A stretch of 64,000 nt of DNA, taken from Microbacterium sp. STN6. Its GTDB lineage: Bacteria; Actinomycetota; Actinomycetes; Actinomycetales; Microbacteriaceae. Under the pieces are notes generated by a model, which had not been told where the DNA came from, ran no database searches, and saw only the letters and a list, made by a program, of their open reading frames with translations. The translations under genes were made by a program, and so were the position numbers. This document shows positions 41,011 to 50,715 of the stretch, in pieces. Each line of letters begins with the position of its first letter. Position 1 is the first letter of the stretch. The stretch covers positions 1 through 64,000 of the forward strand of contig NZ_JAPMIT010000001.1 in assembly GCF_026410545.1 (NCBI RefSeq), given 5' to 3'.

Positions 41011-42591
41011 ATGTCTGCATCACGAAGCCCCGTGCGGAAAATCGCGCTGGCGGCCGTCACAGCTCTGGCGGTGATCTGCGGCGTCACGGCGTGTTCGTCC
41101 GCAGGTTCGAGCAGCGAGCCGACGAGCACCAAGGGCGGAACCCTCACTACCCAGTTCGCTGGCGTGCCCATCAGTCTGAACCCGGCACTGGGCGGCTCCG
41201 GCGGCAGCGCCATCTTCACGTCGCTGCCGTACGACTCTCTCATCTACCAGACCGGCGACGGCACGCTGATCCCCGACCTGGCAACCAAATGGGAGCTTTC
41301 GGAAGGTAACACCAAGCTGACGCTCACGCTTCGCAAAGGGGTGACATTCACCGACGGGGCAACGATGGATGCCGCCGCGGTGAAGGCATCGCTCGAGTAC
41401 TTCCTCAAGGCGGGCGGCGGCGACGCGCGGTACGCAGGCCCCATCAGCGACATCGCCACGCCGGCCAGTGATACCGTCGTCATCTCGTACACATCGGCAT
41501 ACCCGGATGCGCCCTACTACCTCTCGCAGTATTGGAGCGTGGGTCAGATCATCGGTCCGAAGGGCCTGGCCAACCCGAAGAGCCTGCTCACCTCGAGCGA
41601 TGGCACCGGCCAATACACCTACTCAGCCTCTCAGTCGGTCTCCGGCGCGTCGTACACCTTCGTACGCAACAAGAAGTACTTCAATGCAGAGGCTCAGCAG
41701 TTCGACAAGATCGTTGTCAAAGTGATCGGTGACCCCAGCGCAGTGTCGTCCGCTGTGACCACCGGTCAGGTCGACTTCGCGGGCGTCTCGCCGACGACGG
41801 CAGCCACCGTGAAATCGTCGGGACTCAAGCTGGTCACCGCCCCGTTCTTCACCTGGGGCCTCACGCTGGCCGACACGCAAGGCACGCTCGTTCCGGCGCT
41901 CAAGAACGACGACGTACGCCAGGCCATGGCGATGGCGATCGACCGTGACGCATTGGCGACGGCACTCGGCGCGGAGTACACCCAGGCCAACGGCCAAATG
42001 GGAGCCAAGGGCACCAACGGCTACGTCTCTGACTACGGCTTCCACTACGACGTCAGCAAGGCGAAGTCGTTGCTGGCGAAGGGCGGATACCCGGATGGCT
42101 TCGAGCTGACCGTTCTCACGGAAAATATCCTCGACAGCCAGACCACGATCTCGCAGGCTATCGCCGGCGACCTCGGCAAGATCGGCATCAAGGTGAATCT
42201 CGTGGTGAAGAACTCGGTTCCCGACTTCATCCAGGCATCGCTCACGAAGCAGTACCCCGCGGTCATCTGGCCGGTTGTCGGAGCCAACTCGGCGCAGGTG
42301 CTGACCAACTTCACCCAGCCCGGGGTCACCAACCCCTTCGGCAACACTGACGAGTCGCTGAACACGCTGTACTCGAACGCCCAGTCCAGCACGAGCGACT
42401 CGGCGCGCACGGAGGCCTACGAGAAGATTACGAAGGCCGCCAATGATGCCGCATGGTTCCTGCCGGCGGTATCGACGGACAACATCTTCGCAATCGGCAA
42501 GAACATCACGAATGTGACGGCATCGGCGCTCAACCCCAACCCGCTGCCGCAGGCGCCCGACGCGAAGTACGCCTGGAAGCGCACGAAGTAG
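41011..42591 (+). CDS. Peptide/nickel-type ABC transporter substrate-binding lipoprotein (SBP family 5)
   Basis: The product (526 residues) has a lipoprotein signal with lipobox GVTAC (Cys28) and the family 5 (DppA/OppA) fold: PISLNPALGGSGGSAIFTSL, LIPDLATKWELSEGNTKLTL, LRKGVTFTDGATMDAAAVKASLEY, NDDVRQAMAMAIDRDALA. It binds an oligopeptide or another small ligand for import. AAGGAG lies directly before ATG 41011; the open frame to 40927 crosses the operator. A hairpin follows the gene, which fits higher expression of the binding protein than of the permeases. Confidence 0.93.
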   Translation: MSASRSPVRKIALAAVTALAVICGVTACSSAGSSSEPTSTKGGTLTTQFAGVPISLNPALGGSGGSAIFTSLPYDSLIYQTGDGTLIPDLATKWELSEGNTKLTLTLRKGVTFTDGATMDAAAVKASLEYFLKAGGGDARYAGPISDIATPASDTVVISYTSAYPDAPYYLSQYWSVGQIIGPKGLANPKSLLTSSDGTGQYTYSASQSVSGASYTFVRNKKYFNAEAQQFDKIVVKVIGDPSAVSSAVTTGQVDFAGVSPTTAATVKSSGLKLVTAPFFTWGLTLADTQGTLVPALKNDDVRQAMAMAIDRDALATALGAEYTQANGQMGAKGTNGYVSDYGFHYDVSKAKSLLAKGGYPDGFELTVLTENILDSQTTISQAIAGDLGKIGIKVNLVVKNSVPDFIQASLTKQYPAVIWPVVGANSAQVLTNFTQPGVTNPFGNTDESLNTLYSNAQSSTSDSARTEAYEKITKAANDAAWFLPAVSTDNIFAIGKNITNVTASALNPNPLPQAPDAKYAWKRTK

Positions 42592-42617
42592 AAGACCGCT
42601 CCACCCACCCACCGACG

Positions 42618-42642
42618 GGGCCCGGTCAGACCGGCCGGGCCC
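42618..42642 (+). terminator. Intercistronic hairpin after the binding-protein gene
   Basis: GGGCCCGG (42618-42625) pairs with CCGGGCCC (42635-42642). It lies between the substrate-binding gene and the first permease gene without a T-run, so it may act as an attenuator or mRNA-stabilising stem rather than a full terminator. Confidence 0.55.
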
Positions 42643-42660
42643 TCTGGAGAACTGCGTCCC

Positions 42661-43602
42661 ATGGTTCGACTCATCGTCAATCGACTGCTTCTGTCGATCG
42701 TTCTGATCGTGATCTCCTCGATCGCGATATTCCTGCTGATGTCGCTTGTGCCTGGCGACCCGGCTCGCACGATCCTCGGTGCGAACGCCACGCCCGACTC
42801 GATCGCCCGGCTCAGAGACCAACTCGGCCTGGATCAGCCACTGCTGATTCAGTACGGAACGTGGCTCGGCGGGGTGCTGCACGGTGACTTCGGCACATCC
42901 GTGTTCAGCGGAGACCCGGTCGAGACGCTGATCCTCGCGCGTGTGCCGGTCACGTTGTCGCTGATCCTTCTGTCGACACTGGTCGTCGCCGTGATCGGTA
43001 CCGGTCTGGGATTGCTCAGTGCCGTTCGGGGAGGCGTTCTCGGCAAGTTTCTCGACGCCATCTCGCTCGTTGGACTGGCCCTGCCGAGCTACTGGGTTGC
43101 AATACTCTTCGTCGCTCTGTTCGCCGTCGCGATTCGCATATTCCCCGCGACCGGCTATACCTCACTTCTGCAGGATCCTGGGCGCTGGCTCCTCTCACTT
43201 GTCCTCCCCGTGGCGGCCCTTTCGCTCGGAGGCGTCACGATCGTCGCCAAGCAGATGCGCGATTCCGCGATGGACGTGCTCGCCCGCGATTACATCCGCG
43301 TGTTGCGGGCCACCGGCATCCGTGAGCGGTCAATCGTGTTGAAGCACGTTCTGCGCAACGCTGCCCTGCCCTCACTGACCATCCTGGGCATCACGGTAGT
43401 CGGAGCCCTGACCGGAGCGGTCTTTGTGGAGAACGTCTTCGTGCTCCCCGGCCTCGGAACACTCGTCACCCAGGCCACCATGTCGCATGACCTGCCGGTC
43501 GTACTCGGCGTTGGCGTCTATTTCACCCTGTTCGTGATCATCGTGAACCTGATCATCGATCTGCTCTACGGAGTGCTGAACCCGAAGGTGCGCGTGCCAT
43601 GA
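42661..43602 (+). CDS. DppB-type ABC permease
   Basis: The 313-residue membrane protein opens MVRLIVNRLLLSIVLIVISS and contains LMSLVPGDPARTILG, typical of DppB/OppB, with six helices. The EAA loop RDSAMDVLARDYIRVLRATGI couples to the ATPases. It ends in an ATGA overlap with the next gene, the first of eight such overlaps in a row. Confidence 0.94.
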   Translation: MVRLIVNRLLLSIVLIVISSIAIFLLMSLVPGDPARTILGANATPDSIARLRDQLGLDQPLLIQYGTWLGGVLHGDFGTSVFSGDPVETLILARVPVTLSLILLSTLVVAVIGTGLGLLSAVRGGVLGKFLDAISLVGLALPSYWVAILFVALFAVAIRIFPATGYTSLLQDPGRWLLSLVLPVAALSLGGVTIVAKQMRDSAMDVLARDYIRVLRATGIRERSIVLKHVLRNAALPSLTILGITVVGALTGAVFVENVFVLPGLGTLVTQATMSHDLPVVLGVGVYFTLFVIIVNLIIDLLYGVLNPKVRVP

Positions 43603-45533
43603 ACCGCAGCAATGGAAGCCGTGCGATGTCGGCGGGTCTTGTTCGGCGCGTTCTGCGCAAGCCGCTCGGCGTCGTCTCCGGTGTCGTTCTGATTCTGATC
43701 GTCGGTGCCTCGTTCGCCGGGCAGTGGATCGCTCCGCACGACCCACTCGCACAGAATCTCAGAATCGTCAGGCAGGGCCCAAGCGTCGCACACCTGCTCG
43801 GTACCGACTCTCTCGGGCGTGACGTTCTCAGCCGCCTGCTCTTCGGCGGGCAGGAGTCGTTGAGTGGCGTCGTCGTGGCGGTCGTCGCCATGCTGATCAT
43901 CGCGATCCCGCTCGGAATCCTCGCCGGCTACGTCGGCGGGCTGCTCGACCGCGTGATCCTGCGCGTGGTCGATGTGCTGCTGTCGATTCCCGGCACCATC
44001 ATCACCTTGGCGGTGCTTGCCATCTTCAACAACAACATGTTCGTGGCGATGGTGAGTGTCGGTGTGCTGGCGAGCGGGGCGTTCATCCGCGTCTTTCGCA
44101 GCGCTGCGCTCTCTGTGCGGCAGGAGCTCTACATCGGGGCCGCTCGGGTGTCCGGGCTCAGCCGGGTACGCATCATGGCCAACCATGTGCTGCCGCAGAT
44201 CCGCGGTGTTCTGCTCGTGCAGGTGACTCTGTTCTCCGCGGCGACGCTCGGCATCCAGACGGGCCTCGCGTTCCTGGCGTTCGGGCCGCCGCCTCCGTCT
44301 CCGACGTGGGGCGGCATGGTGGCCGAGGCGGCCACGATCATCCAAATCGACCCCTGGCTCCTCGTGCCGACGGGGGGCGTTATCGCGCTCACGACGCTTG
44401 CTCTCTGCCTGCTCGGAGACGCCGTACGCGACGCGAACCAGGAGCGCTTCACCCTTGCCGGCCTCGAGGGCAAGCCCTCGGCACCGCAGGCTGGGAAGAG
44501 CCAGGTGCACACGACGGGTGCAGACCGAGACGACGAAGCACGGATGGCCGTGACGCCGGGGGCGCTGCTGTCGGTTCGCGGCCTCACGGTCGGATTCGGG
44601 GCGGAAGGGCGGGAGACGACCGCGATCCAGCGGGTCGACTTCGACATTCATCCCGGCGAGGTGGTTGGCCTGGTCGGCGAATCCGGAAGCGGCAAGACGG
44701 TAACGGCTCTCGCGCTGCTCGGCCTGCTCGGAGCCAACGGCCGCGTGACGGGCGGATCGATCCGGCTGAGCGGCGAAGAACTGGTCGGCATGCCTCACGC
44801 TCGCTTGCGGGAGGTGCGGGGAGCTCGGATCGCCATGATTTCGCAGGAGCCGATGGTGGCCCTCGACCCTTCATTCCGGGTGGGCTCGCAGATCGCCGAG
44901 GCCGTGCGTGCCCATGACCGGGTCAGCCGAGCCGACGCGCGGGCGCGCTGCGAGGAACTGCTGGCCGCGGTGCGCCTCGACCCCGCGATCGCCCGACGGT
45001 ATCCGCACGAGATCTCGGGAGGCATGGCTCAGCGCGTGGCGATCGCGATGGCGCTCGCCGGTCGGCCCGAGCTGCTGATCGCTGACGAGCCGACCACGGC
45101 GCTCGATGTGACGGTGCAGGCCGACATCCTCGACCTGTTGCGCACAGTTCAGGAGGAGACTCAGATGGCTGTGATCCTGGTCAGCCATGACTGGGGCGTC
45201 GTCGCGGACCTCTGCAGCCGGGCCATCGTGATGTACGCGGGCGAGGTGGTGGAGCGCGCACGTGTCGCGGATGTGTTCGCGGCTCCGCGCCATCCGTATA
45301 CCACCGCCTTGCTGCGCTCGAACCCGCACGGCGCCGAGCCCGGCAAACCGCTGCCGACCATCGGGGGGTCGGTTCCGGCACCGCAGGAGTGGCCGGTCGG
45401 CTGCCATTTCGCGGCACGCTGCCCCCTGGCGACCGAGGCGTGCCGCGTTGCGCCGATCGACATCGTGCACCTCGAGGGTGATCGAGCCAGCCGGTGCATC
45501 CACATCGACGAGCTTGCCGAGGTGAGAGCATGA
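43599..45533 (+). CDS. DppC-DppD fusion: ABC permease joined to ATPase
   Basis: Residues 1 to about 290 form a DppC-type permease (GTDSLGRDVLSRLLFGG, EAA loop QELYIGAARVSGLSRVRIMANHVLP). After a polar linker, residues about 325-644 form a DppD-type ATPase with Walker A GESGSGKT (about 360), signature ISGGMAQRV (about 471), Walker B LLIADEPTTALD (about 490) and the C-terminal Cys-rich oligopeptide-ABC domain CHFAARCPLATEAC. Such fusions occur in actinobacteria. ATGA overlaps join it to both neighbours. Confidence 0.94.
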   Translation: MNRSNGSRAMSAGLVRRVLRKPLGVVSGVVLILIVGASFAGQWIAPHDPLAQNLRIVRQGPSVAHLLGTDSLGRDVLSRLLFGGQESLSGVVVAVVAMLIIAIPLGILAGYVGGLLDRVILRVVDVLLSIPGTIITLAVLAIFNNNMFVAMVSVGVLASGAFIRVFRSAALSVRQELYIGAARVSGLSRVRIMANHVLPQIRGVLLVQVTLFSAATLGIQTGLAFLAFGPPPPSPTWGGMVAEAATIIQIDPWLLVPTGGVIALTTLALCLLGDAVRDANQERFTLAGLEGKPSAPQAGKSQVHTTGADRDDEARMAVTPGALLSVRGLTVGFGAEGRETTAIQRVDFDIHPGEVVGLVGESGSGKTVTALALLGLLGANGRVTGGSIRLSGEELVGMPHARLREVRGARIAMISQEPMVALDPSFRVGSQIAEAVRAHDRVSRADARARCEELLAAVRLDPAIARRYPHEISGGMAQRVAIAMALAGRPELLIADEPTTALDVTVQADILDLLRTVQEETQMAVILVSHDWGVVADLCSRAIVMYAGEVVERARVADVFAAPRHPYTTALLRSNPHGAEPGKPLPTIGGSVPAPQEWPVGCHFAARCPLATEACRVAPIDIVHLEGDRASRCIHIDELAEVRA

Positions 45534-46378
45534 GCGCCGAACAGCCGATCCTCGAGGTGACGGACCTGGTGGTGGAACACGGCACCGGCCGTCGTCGCAA
45601 GCGCGCGGTCGACGGGGTGAGTTTCGAGATTCCGACCGGCACCACGCTCGGACTCGTCGGCGAGTCGGGTTCGGGAAAGACGACCACCGGCATGGCGATT
45701 CTCGGAATGCTGCCGATGTCGGGCGGCCGAGTGCTGTTCGAGGGCCGGGACATCACGCGGATGCCGCGACGCGAGCGCTGCGCCCTCGGGTCGCAGCGGC
45801 AGGTGATCTTTCAGGATCCGTACAGCTCACTCGATCCGAGCAAGACGATCGGCTACACCCTTGCGGAGCCGTGCCGGGTCGCCCCGCGCGAGCACCGAAT
45901 GACGACGGCCGCGATCGCGGATCGCAGCGCGATGCTGTTGCAAAGGGTCGGTCTCAGCCCGGATGCCGCGCGCCGCTATCCCGCCCAATTCTCGGGGGGC
46001 CAGCGCCAGCGCATCGCCATCGCGCGATCCCTCATGCTGTCTCCACGGCTGATTGTGTGCGACGAGCCGGTCAGCGCTCTCGACCTTTCCGTGCAGGCGG
46101 AGGTGCTCAACCTGCTCTCAGAACTGCAGCAGGACCTCGGGCTGAGCCTGCTCTTCATCTCGCATGACCTCTCGGTCGTACGCCACATCTCGCACGCGAT
46201 CGTCGTGCTGCAGGGCGGCCGGATTGTCGAGAAGGGCTCGGCGGATCAGGTCTACGAGCGCCCGCGCGAGAGGTACACCCAGACGCTGCTGGCCGCCGCG
46301 CCGGTGCCGGACCCTGCTGAGCAGCGGGCCCGGCGTGAAGAACGTCAGCGTCGCCGTATAGAGGAGAGGCAGCAATGA
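45530..46378 (+). CDS. DppF-type ABC transporter ATPase
   Basis: The 282-residue ATPase has Walker A GESGSGKTTTG, signature FSGGQRQRIAIARSL, Walker B LIVCDEPVSALDLSVQ and the H-loop FISHDLSVVRHISH. It is the second ATPase of the importer. It lacks the C-terminal Cys-rich oligopeptide domain, having only a short Arg/Glu-rich tail. ATG 45530 sits in the ATGA overlap; the frame opens earlier at 45494 but is inside the upstream gene. Confidence 0.94.
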   Translation: MSAEQPILEVTDLVVEHGTGRRRKRAVDGVSFEIPTGTTLGLVGESGSGKTTTGMAILGMLPMSGGRVLFEGRDITRMPRRERCALGSQRQVIFQDPYSSLDPSKTIGYTLAEPCRVAPREHRMTTAAIADRSAMLLQRVGLSPDAARRYPAQFSGGQRQRIAIARSLMLSPRLIVCDEPVSALDLSVQAEVLNLLSELQQDLGLSLLFISHDLSVVRHISHAIVVLQGGRIVEKGSADQVYERPRERYTQTLLAAAPVPDPAEQRARREERQRRRIEERQQ

Positions 46379-47223
46379 GCGTGATGGATATAGGAGACGG
46401 CGAGCTCTGGTACGAGGAGTTCGGCTCGGGCGATGAGATCGTGCTGTCGTCGGCAATGGGATTCGCGGCGGGCGCGTACCCCGAGATCCTCGCTGGCCAA
46501 CCCACCTCGTACCACGTTTACACGATCCAGGCCCGCGGCTTCGGGCGCTCGACGCACCCGAGCCGGCCGCCGGAGAGCTGGCTCGACCAGTGGGCCGACG
46601 ATGTCTGCGCGTTCGCCGACTGCCTCGGCGTCGAGCGCTTCATCTACACCGGCATCTCGCACGGGGGAGGGATCGGCTGGCACATCGCCTGCCGCAATCC
46701 CGAGCGACTCAAGGCGCTCGTCTCCGTCGTCGGAACCCCGCACGACCGCGAGGGCGGCACGGCGTCGTCCGCCGGTCGCCGCCGGTTCATCGAGCAGCGT
46801 CACGACCCTGAGGTCGTGACGGGGATCCTTGAGCACATGGCCGGCTGGAGCGACGATCCCGCGCTGCTGGAGTCGCGCCGGCGCCGCTTCGCCATAGCGG
46901 CCGAGGAAGCGGCACGCCGACCCGACGATGAAGCGGAGATCAACCAGGGCAAGCCGTTCCCCGACGCCACCACTGATGAGGCGCTCGCCGAAGTCTACCG
47001 AGGCATCAACGTGCCGGTGCTGATACTCGCGGCGATGCGCGATGGCGTCATCTCGCCGCAGTCCGCGTTGCGCGCCGCCGTGAACGTTCGCGGAGCGAAG
47101 GCGGTGCTGTTCGAGGACGGCGGCCACATGATCGGCGAGGAGTCCCCGGAGCGTCTCGCTCGTGAGGTGCGCGTGTTCGTCGACGAACTCAACGGCGTCG
47201 CGGAACCGCCGATGCGCTCATGA
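46375..47223 (+). CDS. Alpha/beta hydrolase
   Basis: The 282-residue cytoplasmic enzyme has the nucleophile elbow GISHGGG (Ser95), the strand YHVYTIQARGFGRS, and the catalytic His in LFEDGGHMIGEESPERLAREV; an acid at VLILAAMRDGVIS completes the triad. No signal peptide is present. The reaction is unknown; hydrolysis of an ester, thioester or C-C bond in the imported compound is plausible. It is unlikely to be MenH since it belongs to this operon, not the menaquinone block. ATGA overlaps at both ends. Confidence 0.85.
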   Translation: MSVMDIGDGELWYEEFGSGDEIVLSSAMGFAAGAYPEILAGQPTSYHVYTIQARGFGRSTHPSRPPESWLDQWADDVCAFADCLGVERFIYTGISHGGGIGWHIACRNPERLKALVSVVGTPHDREGGTASSAGRRRFIEQRHDPEVVTGILEHMAGWSDDPALLESRRRRFAIAAEEAARRPDDEAEINQGKPFPDATTDEALAEVYRGINVPVLILAAMRDGVISPQSALRAAVNVRGAKAVLFEDGGHMIGEESPERLAREVRVFVDELNGVAEPPMRS

Positions 47224-48386
47224 TGCGCGCCGTTCCGAATGCGATTCGTATTGCGGCTGTCGGTGACCTCATCGTCGACCGGCCGAACCCCGACCAGTTC
47301 TTCACGGCGGCGTCGTCACTCCTGCGGGCCGCCGACGTAGCGATCGGTCAGCTGGAAGTGCCGCATGCGACGACGCGCACCGTGGCGACGGCGGATGTGC
47401 CGGCTCCGCCGGCAGACCCCGCGCATCTGGCCGCCGTGGCACGAGCCGGCTTCGACGTTCTGACTCTCGCAGGCAATCACATCGGCGACGCAGGCGGCGA
47501 GGGCATCGCCGAGACGATCGAGGCCGCCCGCGCGGTCGGCATGGAGACGACGGGTGCCGGGGCGGATCTCGAGGCTGCGTGCGAGCCCGTCGTCGTGTCG
47601 CGTGGGGGGCGCACGATCGGCGTGCTCTCGTTCAACTGCGTCGGCCCGAGGGACAGCTGGGCGACCAGCCGGCGGCCCGGCGGCGCCTACGTGCACGTGC
47701 ACTCCCACTATGAGGCGGTCGGCGCGAACCCCGGAGGACCACCCACCGTGCACACGTTCGCCGACCCGCGCTCGCTGGCCGACATGCGGCGTCGCACCGA
47801 GGAGGCCTCTGCGGCGGTCGACATCCTCGTCGTCGCCCTGCACAAGGGCCTCGTACACGTGCCCGCCGAACTCGCCGCCTACGAGAGCGAGATCGCGCAC
47901 GCTGCCGTGGATGCCGGCGCCACGGCCGTGATCGGTCATCACGCGCACATCATGCGAGGCGTTGAGCTGTATCGCGACCGCGCGATCTTCCACGGCCTCG
48001 GCAATTTCGTGACGGTCACCGACGCCCTCACTCCCGCTGCGGCAGGAATCGAGGAGCAGCGCCGATGGGCCGAGCGCCGCCGCACCCTGTTCGGCTTCGA
48101 GCCGGACCCCAGGTTGCCCAGCTGGTACCCGTTTCACCCCGAGAGCCGCAACACGGCCGTCGCCGTGCTCGACGTCTCACCTTCCGGGCATCTGCACTGG
48201 GGCATCGTGCCCTGCTGGATCGACGAGAAGGGCAGGCCGGTGCCGCACGGCAATGACGACCTCGGGCGAACGGTCATCGACTACATCCGACGCATCACCG
48301 CGGAGGAGGGGTTCCGCACCGAGTTCGCCTGGGAAGGCGACGAGGTGCGCATCCGCTCGTCTGAACAACAAGGAGACACCGAATGA
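47220..48386 (+). CDS. CapA-type (PGA_cap) metallophosphatase-fold protein
   Basis: The 388-residue protein has the CapA pattern: IRIAAVGDLIVDRP, FDVLTLAGNHIGDAGGEGIAETI, TIGVLSFNCVGPRDS, DILVVALHKGLVH, AVIGHHAHIMRGVELYRDRAIFHGLGNFV. The GD, GNH and GHH motifs match a calcineurin-like metal centre. CapA is needed for poly-gamma-glutamate export or anchoring, but this copy has no signal peptide or membrane helix and lies among cytosolic catabolic genes. A hydrolytic role on an imported amide or phosphoester is possible. ATGA overlaps on both sides. Confidence 0.85.
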   Translation: MMRAVPNAIRIAAVGDLIVDRPNPDQFFTAASSLLRAADVAIGQLEVPHATTRTVATADVPAPPADPAHLAAVARAGFDVLTLAGNHIGDAGGEGIAETIEAARAVGMETTGAGADLEAACEPVVVSRGGRTIGVLSFNCVGPRDSWATSRRPGGAYVHVHSHYEAVGANPGGPPTVHTFADPRSLADMRRRTEEASAAVDILVVALHKGLVHVPAELAAYESEIAHAAVDAGATAVIGHHAHIMRGVELYRDRAIFHGLGNFVTVTDALTPAAAGIEEQRRWAERRRTLFGFEPDPRLPSWYPFHPESRNTAVAVLDVSPSGHLHWGIVPCWIDEKGRPVPHGNDDLGRTVIDYIRRITAEEGFRTEFAWEGDEVRIRSSEQQGDTE

Positions 48387-49627
48387 ACGACACGGCGCGA
48401 CCACTGACCGGCAAGACGGTACTCGACCTCACGACCGCGTTATCAGGACCGTATGCCACGCTGCTGCTGGCCGGGCTCGGGGCGCGCGTCATCAAGGTCG
48501 AGAACCCGGAGCGCGGCGGAGACACCTCGCGAAACAACGCTCCCTATTACAGCGAGAACGGACTGCAGGCGCGGCGCACCGGCGAGAACGACATGTCGGT
48601 GTCGATGATGCTGCGCGGGCGCAACAAGGAGAGCATGACGCTCAACCTGAAGACTCCCGAAGGTCGCAGGGTGTTCCTCGAGCTCGCGGCTACGGCCGAC
48701 GTCGTCGTCGAGAACTTCAGTGCGGGCGTGACCGAGCGGCTCGGTGTCGATTTCGCCACCCTGCACGAGCTCAACCGTCGACTGGTGTACGCGTCGATCA
48801 GCGGATTCGGCGCGCAGGGTGGCCCCGGAAGCGGCAAGGCGATGGACACCATCATCCAGGCGCTGAGCGGCACGATGCTGACCGCGGGAAGTCCCGGCGA
48901 CCCGCCCGTGCGGTTCGGGCTGCCGATTGCCGACATGGTCGCGCCGCTGTTCGGCGTGATCGGCGTTCTCGCTGCGGTTCTCGAGAGCGAGCGGACGGGC
49001 GAAGGGCAGCATGTGGACGTCTCGATGCTCGGTACCCTCACTTCGCTCGTTGCCTGTGAGCCGTTCGACGCATTCGAGAAGATCGGGATGCCGTTGCGCA
49101 CCGGCTCATACGTTCCCCGGCTCGCGCCGTTCGGCGTCTTCGCCACCCAGGACGGCTGGTTTGCCCTGTGCGGACCGACCGACGCCTTCAGTGAGGGCGT
49201 CATGAAGGCGCTCGGTGTGCCCGAGCTCGCGGACGACGACCGATTCTCCCGGCGCGACAACCGCGTGCATAACGCCGATGAGCTGCACGCCATGATCGCG
49301 GGGTGGGCGCAGCACCTCACGGCGGCGGAAGCGGTTCGGCGCCTCGAGGAGCACGGTGTTCCCTCGGCGCCCGTTCGCGAAACCGGTGACGCGGTTCGCG
49401 ATCCGCTCGTGCTCAGCCGTGGCGAAGTCGAGCAGCTCCGCCACCCCGTCTTCGGCGTCGCCGAGGAGCTCTACGGATCCGGCGTGCCCATCATCTTCTC
49501 CGGCAGCAGCACATCGCTCGACCGGCCCGCACCCTGGCTGGGCGAGCACACCGCGTCGGTGCTCACGGAGCTCCTCGGTTACGACGAGGGGCAGATCGCG
49601 GCTCTGAAGGATGCCGGCGCCCTATGA
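48383..49627 (+). CDS. Class III (CaiB/BaiF family) CoA-transferase
   Basis: The 414-residue enzyme moves CoA between carboxylic acids through an enzyme-bound anhydride. Family landmarks are GKTVLDLTTALSGPYATLLLAGLGARVIKVENP, DVVVENFSAGVTERLG, the nucleophile Asp155 in GKAMDTIIQALSGTM, and the C-terminal HPVFGVAEELYGSGVP. Followed directly by two dehydratase-like subunits, it resembles FldA of the phenyllactate pathway in order, so it probably activates a hydroxy-acid. The CoA donor is unknown. ATGA overlaps at both ends. Confidence 0.92.
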   Translation: MNDTARPLTGKTVLDLTTALSGPYATLLLAGLGARVIKVENPERGGDTSRNNAPYYSENGLQARRTGENDMSVSMMLRGRNKESMTLNLKTPEGRRVFLELAATADVVVENFSAGVTERLGVDFATLHELNRRLVYASISGFGAQGGPGSGKAMDTIIQALSGTMLTAGSPGDPPVRFGLPIADMVAPLFGVIGVLAAVLESERTGEGQHVDVSMLGTLTSLVACEPFDAFEKIGMPLRTGSYVPRLAPFGVFATQDGWFALCGPTDAFSEGVMKALGVPELADDDRFSRRDNRVHNADELHAMIAGWAQHLTAAEAVRRLEEHGVPSAPVRETGDAVRDPLVLSRGEVEQLRHPVFGVAEELYGSGVPIIFSGSSTSLDRPAPWLGEHTASVLTELLGYDEGQIAALKDAGAL

Positions 49628-50715
49628 CATCGGAACTCGAACGAGCGGCGCGCGATGTGCGCTCCGCGGTGGCGATCGTGGCCGCGTCGGGCCGGCCGGT
49701 GATTGGAATCGTTGGGCGCGACGTGCCCGCCGTGCTCGTCGCCGCCTCCGGCGCGCATCCGTACCGCATTGCCCCCGGCGACGAGCTGACCGACGAGGCG
49801 GATGCGGTGATGGGGCGCGCGGTCGATCGTGCGGCGTCACGGGTGCTGGCGGCGGTGATGGCAGGATCGCTGGACTTCCTCCGCGGCATTCTCGTCTCGC
49901 GCGACTGCGAGGCGTCGGTGCGGCTGTTCTACACGCTGCAGGAGCTGCACCGACGCGGCGCGATCGCCCCTCCGGTGCACCTCGTTGATCAGGTGCACCA
50001 GAACCGCGAGAGCACACTGCAGTACAACGTCGCTCAGCTCGCGACGATGTGGGAGATGGTCGAGGCGTGGGCTTCGGGCGGCATCTCGACGCGGTCAATC
50101 GAGGCAGCGCGAAATGAGCTCGCGGATGTTCGTGGCGAACTCGAGCGACGGCGCTCCTGGCGGCGGTCCGGGAGACTCAGCGGCACGGCGGCCCTGCATG
50201 GCTACCGGGTCGCTGCGGCGCTGCCGCCGACCGATGCGGCGCGACTGTTGCGCGACGCAGGTTCGGAGGCCGACGATGCCGGCTTCCCGGTCTTCCTCAC
50301 GGGAAGCGCGCCGCTCGGGGATGAGGTGTACCGCGCCATCGAGGGCGCGGGCGCCAGGGTCGTGGGCGAGGACCACGACTGGGGTGACCCGATTCTCACC
50401 GACCGGCTCCCGGCACGGATCGCGCGGGACAGAGACTCTCTGCTACGCGAGCTCGCGACGGCCCGCCTTGCTGGTGCGCCCGCCGCGGCATCGTCGACGA
50501 TGGCCGCCAGGGCGAAGGCAACGCGCGAGGCAATCGCGGCGAGCGGCGCCCGTGCACTGCTGAGCGTGGTGCGCCCGCACGACGAGGCCCCGGCGTGGGA
50601 CTGGCGGCACCAGCGCGAACAGGCCGACGTGGCCGCCGCGATGGTGCGCGGCGAGGCGGCCGACGACCTCGAACAGGTCGTGGCGGTCGTCGAGACGCTG
50701 CGAGCCGCATCGTGA
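49624..50715 (+). CDS. 2-Hydroxyacyl-CoA dehydratase-like protein, smaller subunit (HgdB/FldC-like), cluster cysteines mostly missing
   Basis: The 363-residue protein follows the 2-hydroxyacyl-CoA dehydratase D-component layout: GRPVIGIVGRDVPAVLVAASGAHPYRI, LDFLRGILVSRDCEASVRLFYTL, GFPVFLTGSAPLGDEVYRAI and EGAGARVVGEDHDWG. Characterised enzymes use three Cys for a [4Fe-4S] cluster. Here only Cys95 is present; the sites after PxE, in the DD-C-G segment (now HDWG) and near the C-terminus (now VRPHDEAPAWD) lack Cys. A normal cluster seems impossible. Activity may be different or lost. ATGA and GTGA overlaps join its neighbours. Confidence 0.8.
   Translation: MTSELERAARDVRSAVAIVAASGRPVIGIVGRDVPAVLVAASGAHPYRIAPGDELTDEADAVMGRAVDRAASRVLAAVMAGSLDFLRGILVSRDCEASVRLFYTLQELHRRGAIAPPVHLVDQVHQNRESTLQYNVAQLATMWEMVEAWASGGISTRSIEAARNELADVRGELERRRSWRRSGRLSGTAALHGYRVAAALPPTDAARLLRDAGSEADDAGFPVFLTGSAPLGDEVYRAIEGAGARVVGEDHDWGDPILTDRLPARIARDRDSLLRELATARLAGAPAAASSTMAARAKATREAIAASGARALLSVVRPHDEAPAWDWRHQREQADVAAAMVRGEAADDLEQVVAVVETLRAAS

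Noticed and set aside
46375-47223. menH for the menaquinone pathway
   Set aside because: It is embedded by ATGA overlaps in the ABC/CoA-transferase operon 9 kb from the men block and shows no specific MenH signature.
47220-48386. Capsule (poly-gamma-glutamate) synthesis locus
   Set aside because: Only the CapA-like gene is present; CapB, CapC and a membrane anchor are missing and neighbours are catabolic.
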